From: CBETVX01 sp965539935
GTDB taxonomy: Bacteria > Bacillota > Clostridia > Peptostreptococcales > Caminicellaceae
NCBI GenBank assembly: GCA_965539935.1
Contig: CBETVX010000013.1
Span: forward strand, 1-60,068
Direction: 5' to 3'
DNA length: 60,068 nucleotides
Made by a program: the position numbers and the translations under genes
In this document: in pieces, positions 45,292 through 54,476 of the stretch
How the letters are laid out: each line of letters opens with the position of its first letter
Numbering within the stretch: the first letter of the stretch is position 1
The notes under the pieces: model-generated
Seen by the model: only the letters and a program-made list of their open reading frames with translations
Database searches by the model: none
What the model was told of the DNA's origin: nothing

Positions 45292-45516
45292 TTGAATAGT
45301 GGTGAAAAAAATAAGGACTCTAAAAGACTTAAAGTAAGGAAAGAACTATGTAAGGGATGTAGAATATGTGTTGAATTCTGTCCTAAAAATGTTCTAGAAA
45401 TAGAGGATGATAAAGTTAAAATTAAAGACATTAATAAATGTATTCAGTGTGGTTTATGCGAATTAAGATGTCCTGACTATGCCATATATTTAGGAGGTAA
45501 TGATGATGAAAAATAA
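45292..45516 (+). CDS. korD: 2-oxoacid:ferredoxin oxidoreductase, delta (ferredoxin) subunit
   Basis: 74-aa 8Fe ferredoxin-like subunit with two [4Fe-4S] motifs: C20-x2-C23-x2-C26-x3-C30 and C50-x2-C53-x2-C56-x3-C60. It passes electrons from the thiamine site of KorAB to external ferredoxin. TTG start with GAGGAGGG upstream; overlaps korA. Followed by alpha, beta and gamma subunits. Confidence 0.92.
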   Translation: MNSGEKNKDSKRLKVRKELCKGCRICVEFCPKNVLEIEDDKVKIKDINKCIQCGLCELRCPDYAIYLGGNDDEK

Positions 45517-46642
45517 TAAAATAAAACTTATGCAAGGGAATGAGGCATGTGTCGAAGGAGCTATATTAGCTGGTATGAGGTTTTATGGTGGATATCCTAT
45601 AACTCCTTCTACTGAAATAGCAGAGATATCCGCTGTAAAGTTGCCTAAAGTTGGTGGTAAGTTTATTCAAATGGAGGACGAAATAGCAGGGATCGCTGCT
45701 GCAATTGGAGGATCATTGGCAGGTTTAAAGTCTATGACAGCTACAAGTGGGCCGGGTTTTTCACTTAAACAAGAAAATTTAGGATATGCTGCCATAGCTG
45801 AAATACCATTGGTAGTAGTTAATGTTCAAAGAGGAGGACCAAGTACTGGATTACCAACTGCTCCAGCTCAAGGTGATATTATGCAGGCTAAGTGGGGAAC
45901 CCATGGTGACCATCCTGTAATAGCTTTAAGTCCATCCTCTGTTAGGGAAACCTTTGACTTAACTATTAGGGCTTTTAATTTAGCAGAAAAGTATAGAACG
46001 CCAGTTATTTTGCTAACTGACGAAGTAGTAGGACACATGAGAGAAAAGATTGAAATCCCTGATGTAAATGAAATAGAAATAATTGATAGAAAAAAACCTC
46101 AAGATAAAGAAGATTATTTACCATATAAAGTTAATGAAGGAGAGCTAGTACCTCCTATGGCTGCCTTTGGTGATGGCTATAGATTTCATGTAACTGGATT
46201 AGTCCATGATGAAACAGGATTTCCAAGTAATAGTTCTAAAGTTGCTAAAGAGCTTTTAGATAGGCTAATGAATAAAATTAATAATAATCTAGATGATATA
46301 GTTGAATATGAGGAGTTTATGATTGAAGATGCTGAGATAATTGTTTTATCATATGGAAGTACAGCACGATCAGCTAAAAGTGCAGTTAAAAAACTGAGAA
46401 ATGAGGGAGTTAAAGTAGGATTATTTAGACCAATAACTATATGGCCTTTTCCAGAAGAACGGGTATTAGAAATAAGCAAAAACGTTAAGTCAATAATAGT
46501 AGCTGAAATGAATATGGGGCAGTTAGTTTTAGAAACGGAAAGAGTAGTTAAAAACAACTGCAATGTTTTACATGTAGGAAAAGCAAATGGGGAAATTATT
46601 ACTCCTGCAGAAATTATTGATAGAGTTAGGGAGGTATTATAA
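45500..46642 (+). CDS. korA: 2-oxoacid:ferredoxin oxidoreductase, alpha subunit
   Basis: About 378-380 aa. GNEACVEGAILAGMRFYGGYPITPSTEIAE is the pyrimidine-binding N-terminal block; MEDEIAGIAAAIGGSLAGLK and SGPGFSLKQENLGYA follow, and the C-terminal domain has SYGSTARSAKSAV. Three ATGs in a row (45500, 45503, 45506); the third has the best distance to GGAGG. With the others it oxidises 2-oxoglutarate or branched 2-oxoacids to acyl-CoA; which one cannot be told here. Confidence 0.93.
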   Translation: MMMKNNKIKLMQGNEACVEGAILAGMRFYGGYPITPSTEIAEISAVKLPKVGGKFIQMEDEIAGIAAAIGGSLAGLKSMTATSGPGFSLKQENLGYAAIAEIPLVVVNVQRGGPSTGLPTAPAQGDIMQAKWGTHGDHPVIALSPSSVRETFDLTIRAFNLAEKYRTPVILLTDEVVGHMREKIEIPDVNEIEIIDRKKPQDKEDYLPYKVNEGELVPPMAAFGDGYRFHVTGLVHDETGFPSNSSKVAKELLDRLMNKINNNLDDIVEYEEFMIEDAEIIVLSYGSTARSAKSAVKKLRNEGVKVGLFRPITIWPFPEERVLEISKNVKSIIVAEMNMGQLVLETERVVKNNCNVLHVGKANGEIITPAEIIDRVREVL

Positions 46643-47463
46643 TGACTAGCAAATTGATAAGTAATTATTTAAGGACTGATAAATTACCCCATATATGGTG
46701 TCCAGGATGTGGGCATGGTATATTGATGAGGTCGGTTGTTCAAGCTATAGATAACTTGAAGTTAGATAAGGATAAAGTTTGTATAATATCAGGAATAGGG
46801 TGTTCATCAAGGGCACCTGGATATATGGACTTTAATACCCTTCATACAACCCATGGTAGAGCTTTAGCCTTTGCTACTGGAGTTAAGCTGGCAAGACCAG
46901 AATTGGAAGTAATTGTTGTTACTGGAGATGGAGATTGTGCAGCTATAGGTGGCAATCATTTAATACATGCTGCTAGAAGAAATATAAACATAACTACTAT
47001 AGTTTTTAATAATAATATCTATGGTATGACTGGCGGACAATATTCTCCTACAACTCCTACTAAGGAGTTTGGGACTACAGCACCTTACGGGAACATTGAT
47101 AAACCCTTTGATATACCAGCCCTTGCAGCAGCCGCCGGAGCTACATATACGGCTAGAGGAACGGCTTATCACGCTAAGCAATTAATAAAACTTGTTGAAA
47201 ATGGTATTAAGAATAAAGGTTTCTCTTTAATTGAAGGGATTAGTGTATGTCCTACCTATTATGGAAGAAAGAATAAAAAAGGTTCTGCAGTAGATATGCT
47301 TAATTGGTTAAAGGATAATGCCGTTGATGTGAAGGTGTCAGAAAAATTACCAAAGGAAAAAATAGAAGGTAAATTCTTAATTGGCGAGTTTAAAAATAAA
47401 CTAGAGCCAGAGTATACTGATGAATATATGAAAATAGTTGAAAAATATCAAAAGGAGAGATAG
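46642..47463 (+). CDS. korB: 2-oxoacid:ferredoxin oxidoreductase, beta subunit
   Basis: 273-aa thiamine-diphosphate subunit. CPGCGHG (20-26), the catalytic-core GIGCSSRAPGYMDFNTLHTTHGRA, and thiamine motif GDGDCAAIGGNH from residue 95 to NNNIYGMTGGQ. ATG overlaps the korA stop by one base. Forms the active heterotetramer with KorA, KorC and KorD. Confidence 0.94.
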   Translation: MTSKLISNYLRTDKLPHIWCPGCGHGILMRSVVQAIDNLKLDKDKVCIISGIGCSSRAPGYMDFNTLHTTHGRALAFATGVKLARPELEVIVVTGDGDCAAIGGNHLIHAARRNINITTIVFNNNIYGMTGGQYSPTTPTKEFGTTAPYGNIDKPFDIPALAAAAGATYTARGTAYHAKQLIKLVENGIKNKGFSLIEGISVCPTYYGRKNKKGSAVDMLNWLKDNAVDVKVSEKLPKEKIEGKFLIGEFKNKLEPEYTDEYMKIVEKYQKER

Positions 47464-47464
47464 T

Positions 47465-47998
47465 ATGGCTTTACAAACTGAAATAAGGCTAACAGGCTCA
47501 GGAGGACAAGGTTTGATCCTTGCTGGTATAATTCTAGCTGAAGCTGCGATTTTACAAGAAAAAAATGCAATACAATCTCAATCATATGGACCGGAAGCAA
47601 GGGGTGGTGCAAGTAAAGCAGAAGTAATCATAAGTAATGAAGAAATAGATTATCCTAAAGTTGACAAGGCTGATATTTTATTGGCATTGACACAAGTAGC
47701 TTTAGACAAATATGTAGATACAATGAAAGAAGATGGAATTTTAGTAGTTGATTCCTCTGTTAGTTTACCAAAGGACCTGAATGTTAAAAAAATCGTTTCA
47801 GCACCAATACTTAAAACCGCATCAGAAAAAATTGGTAAAAGTATGGTGGCAAATATAGTTGCATTAGGAGTAATACAGGGTTTATCAGATGTAGTTAATA
47901 GGGAATCCTTAGAAAATGCGGTTTTAAATAGAGTTCCTAGGGGAACAGAAGAAATTAATAGAAAAGCTTTAGAAGAAGGATATAAACTAGTATTATAA
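47465..47998 (+). CDS. korC: 2-oxoacid:ferredoxin oxidoreductase, gamma subunit
   Basis: About 177 aa. Family blocks RLTGSGGQGLILAGIILAEAA, QSQSYGPEARGGASKAEVIIS and APILKTASEKIGKSMVANIVALG. ATG 47465 has AAGGAGAGA upstream and sits one base after the korB stop. Subunit contacts CoA side of the complex in homologues. Confidence 0.93.
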   Translation: MALQTEIRLTGSGGQGLILAGIILAEAAILQEKNAIQSQSYGPEARGGASKAEVIISNEEIDYPKVDKADILLALTQVALDKYVDTMKEDGILVVDSSVSLPKDLNVKKIVSAPILKTASEKIGKSMVANIVALGVIQGLSDVVNRESLENAVLNRVPRGTEEINRKALEEGYKLVL

Positions 47999-48030
47999 AT
48001 ATAATTATTTAGTAGGCAAGGTGGAATTAT

Positions 48031-48894
48031 ATGAAGAATTATAAGAAGGATTTATTTACCAAGATTAAGCAAAATTATCCTAAACTTAGTAAAGGTCAGA
48101 AATTGATTTCGGATTATATAATAAGTCACTATGATAAGGTTGCCTTTATGACAGCTTCCAAATTAGGAGACAAGGTTGGGGTTAGTGAGTCAACTGTTGT
48201 TAGATTTGCAATTGCTTTAGGGTATGGAGGATATCCAAAGCTTCAGAAAGAATTACAAGAACTAGTAAGAACAAAACTCACAACAGTACAGCGCATTGAA
48301 TTATCAGATAGTTATAATTTGAAAGAAGATTATGTAAAAAAAGTAATACAGTCAGATTTAGATAATATTACTAAGATAATGGAAGATATAGATACAGAAG
48401 TTTTTAATAAATCATTAAATAGTATTCTTAATGCAAAAAGGGTTTATATTTTAGGGCTGAGGAGTTCTAAAGTATTAGCACAATACTTAGGATTTTATTT
48501 GAATTTTATATTAAATAATGTTCATGAAGTTCCATCTGGAGCCAATGATGTTTTTGATCAATTAATAAATATATCAGAGGAGGATGTTATTATAGGTATT
48601 TCCTTTCCTCGATATGCAAAGAAAACCTTGGATGCATTAAAATTTGCCAGTTCTAGAAATGCAACAGTAATAAGTATAACAGATAATAAATCTTCTCCTG
48701 TTTCTTCTGTATCGAAATACATTTTGACTGCAAGAAGTAATATGACTTCGTTTGTAGATTCCTTAGTTGCTCCTATGAGTTTAATTAATGCATTAATTAT
48801 TGGAGTAAGTATGAAAGATAAAAATGAAACAGCAGATAAATTTAGAAAGTTAGAAAATATTTGGGATGAATATAATGTATATTTAAACAAATAA
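48031..48894 (+). CDS. MurR/RpiR-family transcriptional regulator
   Basis: 287 aa. N-terminal HTH_6 domain (about 1-77; KLGDKVGVSESTVVRFAIALGYGGYPKLQ) and C-terminal SIS domain (about 125-265) of the kind that binds phosphosugars. AAGGTGG before ATG; 32 nt after korC, so cotranscribed and probably controlling this operon through the palindrome at 45218-45232. Effector unknown. Ends in a very long hairpin. Confidence 0.9.
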   Translation: MKNYKKDLFTKIKQNYPKLSKGQKLISDYIISHYDKVAFMTASKLGDKVGVSESTVVRFAIALGYGGYPKLQKELQELVRTKLTTVQRIELSDSYNLKEDYVKKVIQSDLDNITKIMEDIDTEVFNKSLNSILNAKRVYILGLRSSKVLAQYLGFYLNFILNNVHEVPSGANDVFDQLINISEEDVIIGISFPRYAKKTLDALKFASSRNATVISITDNKSSPVSSVSKYILTARSNMTSFVDSLVAPMSLINALIIGVSMKDKNETADKFRKLENIWDEYNVYLNK

Positions 48895-48900
48895 ATATTT

Positions 48901-48953
48901 CCTATTTAAATAAAAACAAAGGCTTTTTTAGCCTTTGTTTTTATTTAAATAGG
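48901..48953. terminator. Exceptionally long perfect hairpin terminator
   Basis: 24-bp perfect inverted repeat (48901-48924 with 48930-48953) around five T residues. The outer stem is A/T only and the inner stem GC-containing, so both directions end in U-rich arms. Ends the kor-rpiR transcript. Confidence 0.85.
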
Positions 48954-49003
48954 TTTACATTTTATATATATGGAAAAAATATATAAAAAATAAGGAGAAC
49001 ATA

Positions 49004-49612
49004 ATGATTACTTTATATTTGATTAGGCATGGGGAAACTATATGGAACTGTGAAAAAAAAACTCAGGGTTGTACAGATATAAAGCTAACAAAAAAAGGTT
49101 TGATGCAAGCAGAACTTTTAGGAGACAGATTAAAAAGGAGTAATAAAGAATTTAATAATATATATACAAGCACACTTAATAGGTGTACAGAAACAGCTAA
49201 AATTATTGGTGATAGGCTGAATTTAAGTATTAAAAAGCTATATAGTTTAAGGGAACTTGAGTTTGGAAATTGGGAAGGGTTAACTATAGATGAGATTAAT
49301 AGAAAATTTCCCGATGCATATTTATCCTGGAGAAATAAGCCCCATAAAACTCAAATTCCCAATGGTGAGAGTTTGGTAAAACTTCAAAATAGATGTTTAA
49401 AGGCTGTAAATAAAATTATTAATGAAGAAAAAAATGGAAATGTAATTATTGTATCCCATGGAACTGCCATAAAAACAATACTTTTAGGAATCCTTGGATT
49501 AGATCTTAAGCATTTTTACAAAATAACGTTAAATAACGCTTCCTTAAATATAATTGAGCTAAGGGAATATGGTCCAGTATTAGTAAAGTTAAATGATACT
49601 AACCACCTATAA
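49004..49612 (+). CDS. Histidine phosphatase family protein (CobC/phosphoglycerate-mutase-like)
   Basis: 202 aa. Catalytic RHGE near the start (YLIRHGETIWNCEKKTQG), LRELEFGNWEG, and the second histidine in VSHGTAIKT. Members include alpha-ribazole phosphatase CobC and broad sugar phosphatases; nothing nearby points to cobalamin. TAAGGAG before ATG. Confidence 0.85.
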   Translation: MITLYLIRHGETIWNCEKKTQGCTDIKLTKKGLMQAELLGDRLKRSNKEFNNIYTSTLNRCTETAKIIGDRLNLSIKKLYSLRELEFGNWEGLTIDEINRKFPDAYLSWRNKPHKTQIPNGESLVKLQNRCLKAVNKIINEEKNGNVIIVSHGTAIKTILLGILGLDLKHFYKITLNNASLNIIELREYGPVLVKLNDTNHL

Positions 49613-49643
49613 AAAAATATTATTATAAGGTAGGGATTTTATT

Positions 49644-49832
49644 ATGAAAAATAGAAATGAAATATATCTATACATAAATAAAATATTTTTAAAAATGATA
49701 ATATTTTTTATACTAATAACATTTATTATTCAGTTTACTAACAGTATATATCCTGTTGAAAATAATAGATTAGTTGATATTTTGCAATCTAAAGAAGATA
49801 AAGAATTTAAAATACTTAATATATTACCATAA
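49644..49832 (+). CDS. Small membrane-anchored hypothetical protein, possibly the remains of a longer gene
   Basis: 62 aa with a single hydrophobic helix at about 15-35 (MIIFFILITFIIQFTNSIYP). GGTAGGG upstream of ATG. After its stop, a different frame reads ELTLVIEKNIIYNF and KKLFKVDSVKLVINHQIPGG with only two TAA codons in about 150 bases, so it may be the front of a decayed gene of about 120 codons. Unrecognised; could also be an ordinary small protein. Confidence 0.4.
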   Translation: MKNRNEIYLYINKIFLKMIIFFILITFIIQFTNSIYPVENNRLVDILQSKEDKEFKILNILP

Positions 49833-49962
49833 ATACTGAAGATTAAGAACTTACTCTTGTTATAGAAAAAAATATAATATATAATTTTAATGTAAATAAG
49901 TAAAATAGAATTAATACAGGGTATGTTAAGAAACTTTTTAAGGTTGATTCTGTTAAATTGGT

Positions 49963-49992
49963 TATAAACCACCAGATACCTGGTGGTTTATA
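49963..49992 (+). promoter_or_regulatory. 13-bp hairpin just before the cmk ribosome site
   Basis: Perfect stem 49963-49975 with 49980-49992, ATAC loop. No T run follows; the cmk Shine-Dalgarno GGAGG starts about 5 nt later. May terminate weakly, protect the mRNA end, or be the remains of coding sequence. Confidence 0.45.
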
Positions 49993-50012
49993 CTTTGTGG
50001 AGGTGATATTGG

Positions 50013-50666
50013 TTGAAAAATTTAGCCATAGCAATAGATGGGCCAGCTGGAGCAGGGAAAAGTACTATAGCAAAAAAAATTTCTAAAATAAAGAATCTAA
50101 CATATATAGATACTGGAGCAATGTATCGAGCCTTTACTTTAAAATTATTAAAGGGAAATATCCCATTTAATGATGATAATTCAATTATTGAAGTATTAAA
50201 GAATACTAAAATTGAAATACATAATAATAGTATTTTCTTAGATGGAGAGAAGGTTGACAAAGAAATAAGAAGTCCAATAGTATCAGAAAATGTATCTAAA
50301 ATTGCTGCACTGCCCTATGTAAGAAGAGAATTAGTAAAAAAGCAGCAAGAAATTGCTAAATATAACAATGTAATTATGGATGGCCGTGATATTGGCACTA
50401 AAGTTTTACCAGATGCTAAGTATAAGTTTTATTTAACTGCTGATATTAAAGAAAGAGCTAAAAGAAGATATGAAGAGTTAATACAAAAAGGTTATAAATG
50501 TTCTTTAGAAGACATTATAAAGGAATTATCTCAAAGAGATAAACTAGATAGTGAAAGGAAACATGATCCATTAAAAAAAGCTGATGATGCAATATTAATT
50601 GATACAACAGGAAAATCTATTGAAGATGTAATAGAAGATATTCTAACTATAATTAAAGATAGTTAG
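50013..50666 (+). CDS. cmk: Cytidylate kinase
   Basis: 217-aa CMP/dCMP kinase. P-loop GPAGAGKST (10-18), DTGAMYRA, MDGRDIGTKVLPDA and RDKLDSERKHDPL. TTG start with GGAGGTGAT upstream. Heads a cmk-ispH-S1 string, an order widely seen in Clostridia. Confidence 0.94.
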   Translation: MKNLAIAIDGPAGAGKSTIAKKISKIKNLTYIDTGAMYRAFTLKLLKGNIPFNDDNSIIEVLKNTKIEIHNNSIFLDGEKVDKEIRSPIVSENVSKIAALPYVRRELVKKQQEIAKYNNVIMDGRDIGTKVLPDAKYKFYLTADIKERAKRRYEELIQKGYKCSLEDIIKELSQRDKLDSERKHDPLKKADDAILIDTTGKSIEDVIEDILTIIKDS

Positions 50667-50683
50667 CAATGGGAGGGTAAAGA

Positions 50684-51529
50684 TTGAAAATTCTTATTGC
50701 TGAAAATTCTGGATTTTGTTTTGGTGTCAAAAAAGCAATAAATAAAACCTTTGATATAGCTAAGTCTAGAAAAGATAAAAAAATTTTCACCTATGGTCCA
50801 ATAATTCATAATAAACAAGTAATAGAACAACTAGATAATAAAGGAATAAGAAGCATTGATGATTTAAAAGAAGCTAAAGGGTCAATAGTCATTATTAGAT
50901 CCCATGGTGTACCCTTTAAATTTTACGAAGAGGCTAAAGCCTACAATATTGAATTGATAGATGTTACCTGTCCATTTGTGAGAAAAGTTCAAAAAAAGGC
51001 AAGAGAGTATTATAAAAAAGGTTATCAAGTAATTATTATTGGCAATCCCAGTCATCCAGAGGTTATTGGAATAAATGGCTGGTGTGAAGATAAGGCTATA
51101 ATAATTAATGAAGAAAATGAAGTGAAAGATTTACCATGTTTTGATAAAATATGTGTTGTATCTCAAACAACGGTAACACTTGAAAAATGGGAAAACATAA
51201 CAAATGAATTGTCTAATAAGGCTAAAGAAGTTAGAGAATTTAATACTATCTGTCTTGCTACGAAAGAAAGACAAGAGGCATGTGAAAAATTAGCTAAGAA
51301 AGTTGATTATATGTTTGTTATTGGTGGTTATCATAGTTCAAATACACAAAAATTATATAAAATTGCAAAAACCTATTGTGAAAATTCTAAACATATAGAA
51401 ACTTATGAAGATATAGATATGGAATCTATAGAACCTAATTCTATAATAGGGATTACAGCTGGTGCATCTACACCAGAATGGATAATAAACAATGTTATTA
51501 AAAAACTAGAGAGTAGAGGTGGCGAGTAA
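50684..51529 (+). CDS. ispH: 4-hydroxy-3-methylbut-2-enyl diphosphate reductase
   Basis: 281-aa [4Fe-4S] enzyme, last step of the MEP pathway, making IPP and DMAPP. Cluster cysteines are in SGFCFGVKKA (12), DVTCPFVRK (about 96) and NTICLATKERQ (about 192); the IRSHGVP and HPEV histidines are present. TTG start with GGGAGGG. In many Clostridia IspH is fused to the S1 domains that here form the separate, slightly overlapping next gene or adjoin it by one base. Confidence 0.94.
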   Translation: MKILIAENSGFCFGVKKAINKTFDIAKSRKDKKIFTYGPIIHNKQVIEQLDNKGIRSIDDLKEAKGSIVIIRSHGVPFKFYEEAKAYNIELIDVTCPFVRKVQKKAREYYKKGYQVIIIGNPSHPEVIGINGWCEDKAIIINEENEVKDLPCFDKICVVSQTTVTLEKWENITNELSNKAKEVREFNTICLATKERQEACEKLAKKVDYMFVIGGYHSSNTQKLYKIAKTYCENSKHIETYEDIDMESIEPNSIIGITAGASTPEWIINNVIKKLESRGGE

Positions 51530-51530
51530 T

Positions 51531-52691
51531 ATGGAAAACAACTATTTAAAAGAAATGCTGGAAAATGAGGAAAATATCATGACTGTTCCAAGGAAAGGAG
51601 ACATAATTAAAGGAAAGGTAGTACAAGTATCAGATGATGAAGTTATCGTAAACATTGGTTATAAGTCAGATGGTATAATACCTTTAGCTGAAATATCTAA
51701 TAATCCTAATTACAATGTTAAGGAAAATATTAAAGAAGGTGAAGATATAGATGTTTATGTAATAGAGATAGATAATGGAGAAGGAAATGTATTTCTTTCA
51801 AAACGCAGGGTAGATTCTATTAAAGATTGGGATGAATTAAAGGAAATAGCTAAAAAAGGAAAAACCATTACTGTTAGAACCAGTGAGGCAGTAAGGGGTG
51901 GTGTAATTGCTTACTACAAAGAAATAAGGGGATTTATACCAGCTTCTCAATTATCAGATAAATATGTAGAGAATTTAGAAGAATACTGTGGAAAAGAATT
52001 AGAGGTAAAGGCTATAGAAGTTGATAATTCTAAAAGAAAAGCCGTATTTTCCCATAAAGTAGTTATTGAAGAAGCAAAGAATAAAAAAATTAAGGAGTTT
52101 TGGGAAAGCATAGAGAAGGATATAGTAATGGAAGGTGAAGTTAAAAGACTTACTAACTTTGGAGCTTTTGTTGATTTAGGCGGAGTAGATGGATTAGTAC
52201 ATGTTTCAGAAATATCATGGGGGAGAATAAAGCATCCTTCTGATGTATTGAAAATTGGAGATAGAGTTAAGGTTTATGTTAAAGATTTCGATAAGGAAAA
52301 AGGAAAAATATCTTTAAGTTTAAAAGATACAGTAAAAAATCCATGGTTAAAGGTTTATGAAAACTATAAAGTAGGCGAAATAAAAAAAGGAAAAGTTGTA
52401 AAATTAGTTGATTTTGGAGCTTTTGTAGAGTTAGAGCCAGGTATTGAAGGGTTAGTTCATATATCACAAATATCTCAAGATAGAGTTTCAAAGCCATCGG
52501 ATGTATTAGAAAAGGGTCAAATAGTTAATGTAAAAGTTTTAGATGTTGATATGAAGGATAAAAGGATTAGTTTATCCATAAAAGATGCTCAGGCTTCTGA
52601 AGAAATTGAAAATTATAAAGAAAAAGTTGAAGAATTTGAAAATACAACAATTGGGGACATAATTAAATCTAAAAAGAATAAGGAAGAATAA
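51531..52691 (+). CDS. S1 RNA-binding-domain protein (ribosomal protein S1-like)
   Basis: About 386 aa with four S1 repeats, roughly residues 22-90, 107-175, 195-262 and 280-350; repeats 3 and 4 are best conserved (NFGAFVDLGGVDGLVHVSEISW and DFGAFVELEPGIEGLVHISQIS). Shorter than the six-repeat S1 of Gram-negatives, typical of Firmicutes. ATG 51531 behind GAGGTGG, one base after ispH. Ends in a strong terminator. Confidence 0.9.
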   Translation: MENNYLKEMLENEENIMTVPRKGDIIKGKVVQVSDDEVIVNIGYKSDGIIPLAEISNNPNYNVKENIKEGEDIDVYVIEIDNGEGNVFLSKRRVDSIKDWDELKEIAKKGKTITVRTSEAVRGGVIAYYKEIRGFIPASQLSDKYVENLEEYCGKELEVKAIEVDNSKRKAVFSHKVVIEEAKNKKIKEFWESIEKDIVMEGEVKRLTNFGAFVDLGGVDGLVHVSEISWGRIKHPSDVLKIGDRVKVYVKDFDKEKGKISLSLKDTVKNPWLKVYENYKVGEIKKGKVVKLVDFGAFVELEPGIEGLVHISQISQDRVSKPSDVLEKGQIVNVKVLDVDMKDKRISLSIKDAQASEEIENYKEKVEEFENTTIGDIIKSKKNKEE

Positions 52692-52760
52692 TATTTAATA
52701 ATTTGGAAAAGATAATAATACCCTCACAAAATTTCAAAGACCCCCTTATATTTTCTCATA

Positions 52761-52788
52761 ACCGTGTCCGCACACGGTCTTTTTTTTA
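52761..52788 (+). terminator. Intrinsic terminator after the S1 gene
   Basis: ACCGTGT/ACACGGT stem (52761-52767 with 52772-52778), CCGC loop, then a run of T. The most GC-rich hairpin among the terminators here. Confidence 0.9.
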
Positions 52789-52873
52789 TTTGAAAAATAT
52801 GATAGAATACAAATATTGATTCTGTATTTTACATAATAGATGTAAATGTTAAACAGTGTGGGGAGAGGAAAAA

Positions 52874-53644
52874 ATGGAGGGTTATGAAAGATTTAAAGAG
52901 TTAATATTTAAAAAGACTGGAATAAATTGATCTTATTATAAAGAAAGACAGATGAAAAGACGAATAGAGTCTTTAATTAAAAGAAATAATTTTAGTACTT
53001 ATCAATCCTATTATAATGCTATTGACAAAAATGACAAATTATATAGTGAATTTATTAATTATTTAACCATAAATGTATCAGAGTTCTATAGAAACCCAGA
53101 ACAATGGACAGTATTAAAAGATGAAATAATATCTAAATTATTTAAAAATAAAAAAGAATTAAAAATTTGGAGTGCAGCATGTTCCACAGGTGAAGAACCA
53201 TATTCACTTGTTATGACATTAAGTAATTTTTTAAGTTTAAATAAAATTCAAATATTGGCTACAGATATAGATGAAGAAGCAATAAATAAAGCAAAAGTTG
53301 GAATCTATACTGAAAAAAGTATTGAAAACGTACCTAAAGAATTTAAAAATAAATTTTTTACTAAAGTTGCTAATTCCTATAAAATAAAGGATGAAATAAA
53401 AAGATGTGTAAGCTTTAAAAAACATAATTTACTTAATGATAATTATCCTAAAAACTGTGATTTGATTGTATGTAGAAATGTAATGATATATTTTACTGAA
53501 GAAGCTAAAGAAAATATATATAGACGGTTTAATAATGCTTTGAATAAAGATGGTATTTTATTTGTAGGAAGTACTGAGCAGATTATTTTGCCCCATAGAT
53601 ATAATTTTAAAGTGTGTAGAACCTTTTTTTATAAAAAAATATAG
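52874..53644 (+). pseudogene. cheR: cheR, chemotaxis methyltransferase, interrupted by in-frame TGA
   Basis: CheR methylates glutamates of chemoreceptors with SAM. Reading from ATG 52874 (GGGAGAGG upstream) gives MEGYERFKELIFKKTGIN, then TGA at 52928-52930, then SYYKERQMKRRIESL and the rest of the protein in the same frame: YLTINVSEFYRNPEQW, AACSTGEEPYSLVM and CDLIVCRNVMIYF. Homologues have a leucine at the stop, so TTA-to-TGA fits. A shortened product from ATG 52952 would lose most of the N-terminal domain. No other chemotaxis genes are nearby. TGA ends other genes here normally. Confidence 0.85.
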
Positions 53645-53656
53645 TATTAGCAATTG

Positions 53657-53697
53657 AAGCTTTATGGGTATATTTGATACTCATAAAGCTTTTTTTA
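53657..53697 (+). terminator. Intrinsic terminator after cheR
   Basis: Fifteen-bp stem with one G-T pair (53657-53671 with 53677-53691), then T7. Confidence 0.88.
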
Positions 53698-53852
53698 TTA
53701 TAAAATTATATTATTTTACATTATTAATGTAAAAATATCATTATATTACGGTTAATATGACGAATAATGGCCGAAATTGCTTCAAAAAAAAATGAATAGA
53801 GCAGAGGATTTAGAATATTTTCAAAGAATAGTTATTTTAAAGGAAAAGGGGG

Positions 53853-54476
53853 ATGGTAAAATTGAAAGATAAAAATAAAAAATATAGTATTTCCGAGGCC
53901 AGCGAAATTATTGGTTTTAGTAAACATGTTTTAAGATTTTATGAAAAAGAATTTAATATTATTATTCCAAGAAATAAATCTAACCATAGATATTATACTT
54001 ATACAGAGATAGAAAAATATCTATACATAAAGGCATTAAAAGAAAGGGGACTATCGAACCAGCAGATAAAAGTCATTATTAATTCCCCAGAGGAAATAAT
54101 AGATAATAAAGAAATAGCTGTAACAAAAAATGAACAATTAGTTATTTCAAATGAGTTAATTCCTGATAATCAAAATAATCCAGATAATTATTCAAAGGAA
54201 TTACAAAATATCAAAGAGATCATAGGAAATGAAATAAACATAAATATCTTAAGCTTAAAGGAAAATATAACTAATGATATAGAAGAATTATTTAACAAAT
54301 ATCTAAATGATGATAAAAATATTACTAATACAGAGAAAGATGCATTAATATCTGAAAATGCAAGATTAAGAATGAAACTGAAAGAAAAAACATATGAAAC
54401 AGCTATGTTAAAAGAAAAACTTAAAAGATTAGAAAATAAAAAATCTTTTATAAGTAAATTATTCGGTACAAGTTAA
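53853..54476 (+). CDS. MerR-type helix-turn-helix protein with C-terminal coiled coil
   Basis: 207 aa. MerR DNA-binding domain (about 8-75; YSISEASEIIGFSKHVLRFYEKEF, NHRYYTYTEIEKYLYIKALKERGLS), a variable linker and a coiled coil (about 165-198). Similar proteins act as RacA-like chromosome anchors or as regulators; no effector domain is visible. ATG 53853 lies within the GGGGG stretch, so TTG 53862 with better spacing may be the real start. Confidence 0.75.
   Translation: MVKLKDKNKKYSISEASEIIGFSKHVLRFYEKEFNIIIPRNKSNHRYYTYTEIEKYLYIKALKERGLSNQQIKVIINSPEEIIDNKEIAVTKNEQLVISNELIPDNQNNPDNYSKELQNIKEIIGNEININILSLKENITNDIEELFNKYLNDDKNITNTEKDALISENARLRMKLKEKTYETAMLKEKLKRLENKKSFISKLFGTS

Noticed and set aside
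52928..52930. TGA in cheR read as an amino acid (recoding or selenocysteine)
   Set aside because: TGA ends several other genes here (for example at 9405 and 41639), homologues have leucine and not cysteine at this site, and no SECIS-like hairpin follows.
53792..53872. A 26-codon frame (MNRAEDLEYFQRIVILKEKG...) just before the MerR-like gene
   Set aside because: No ribosome site and it overlaps the Shine-Dalgarno of the next gene; protein-like appearance is not enough.
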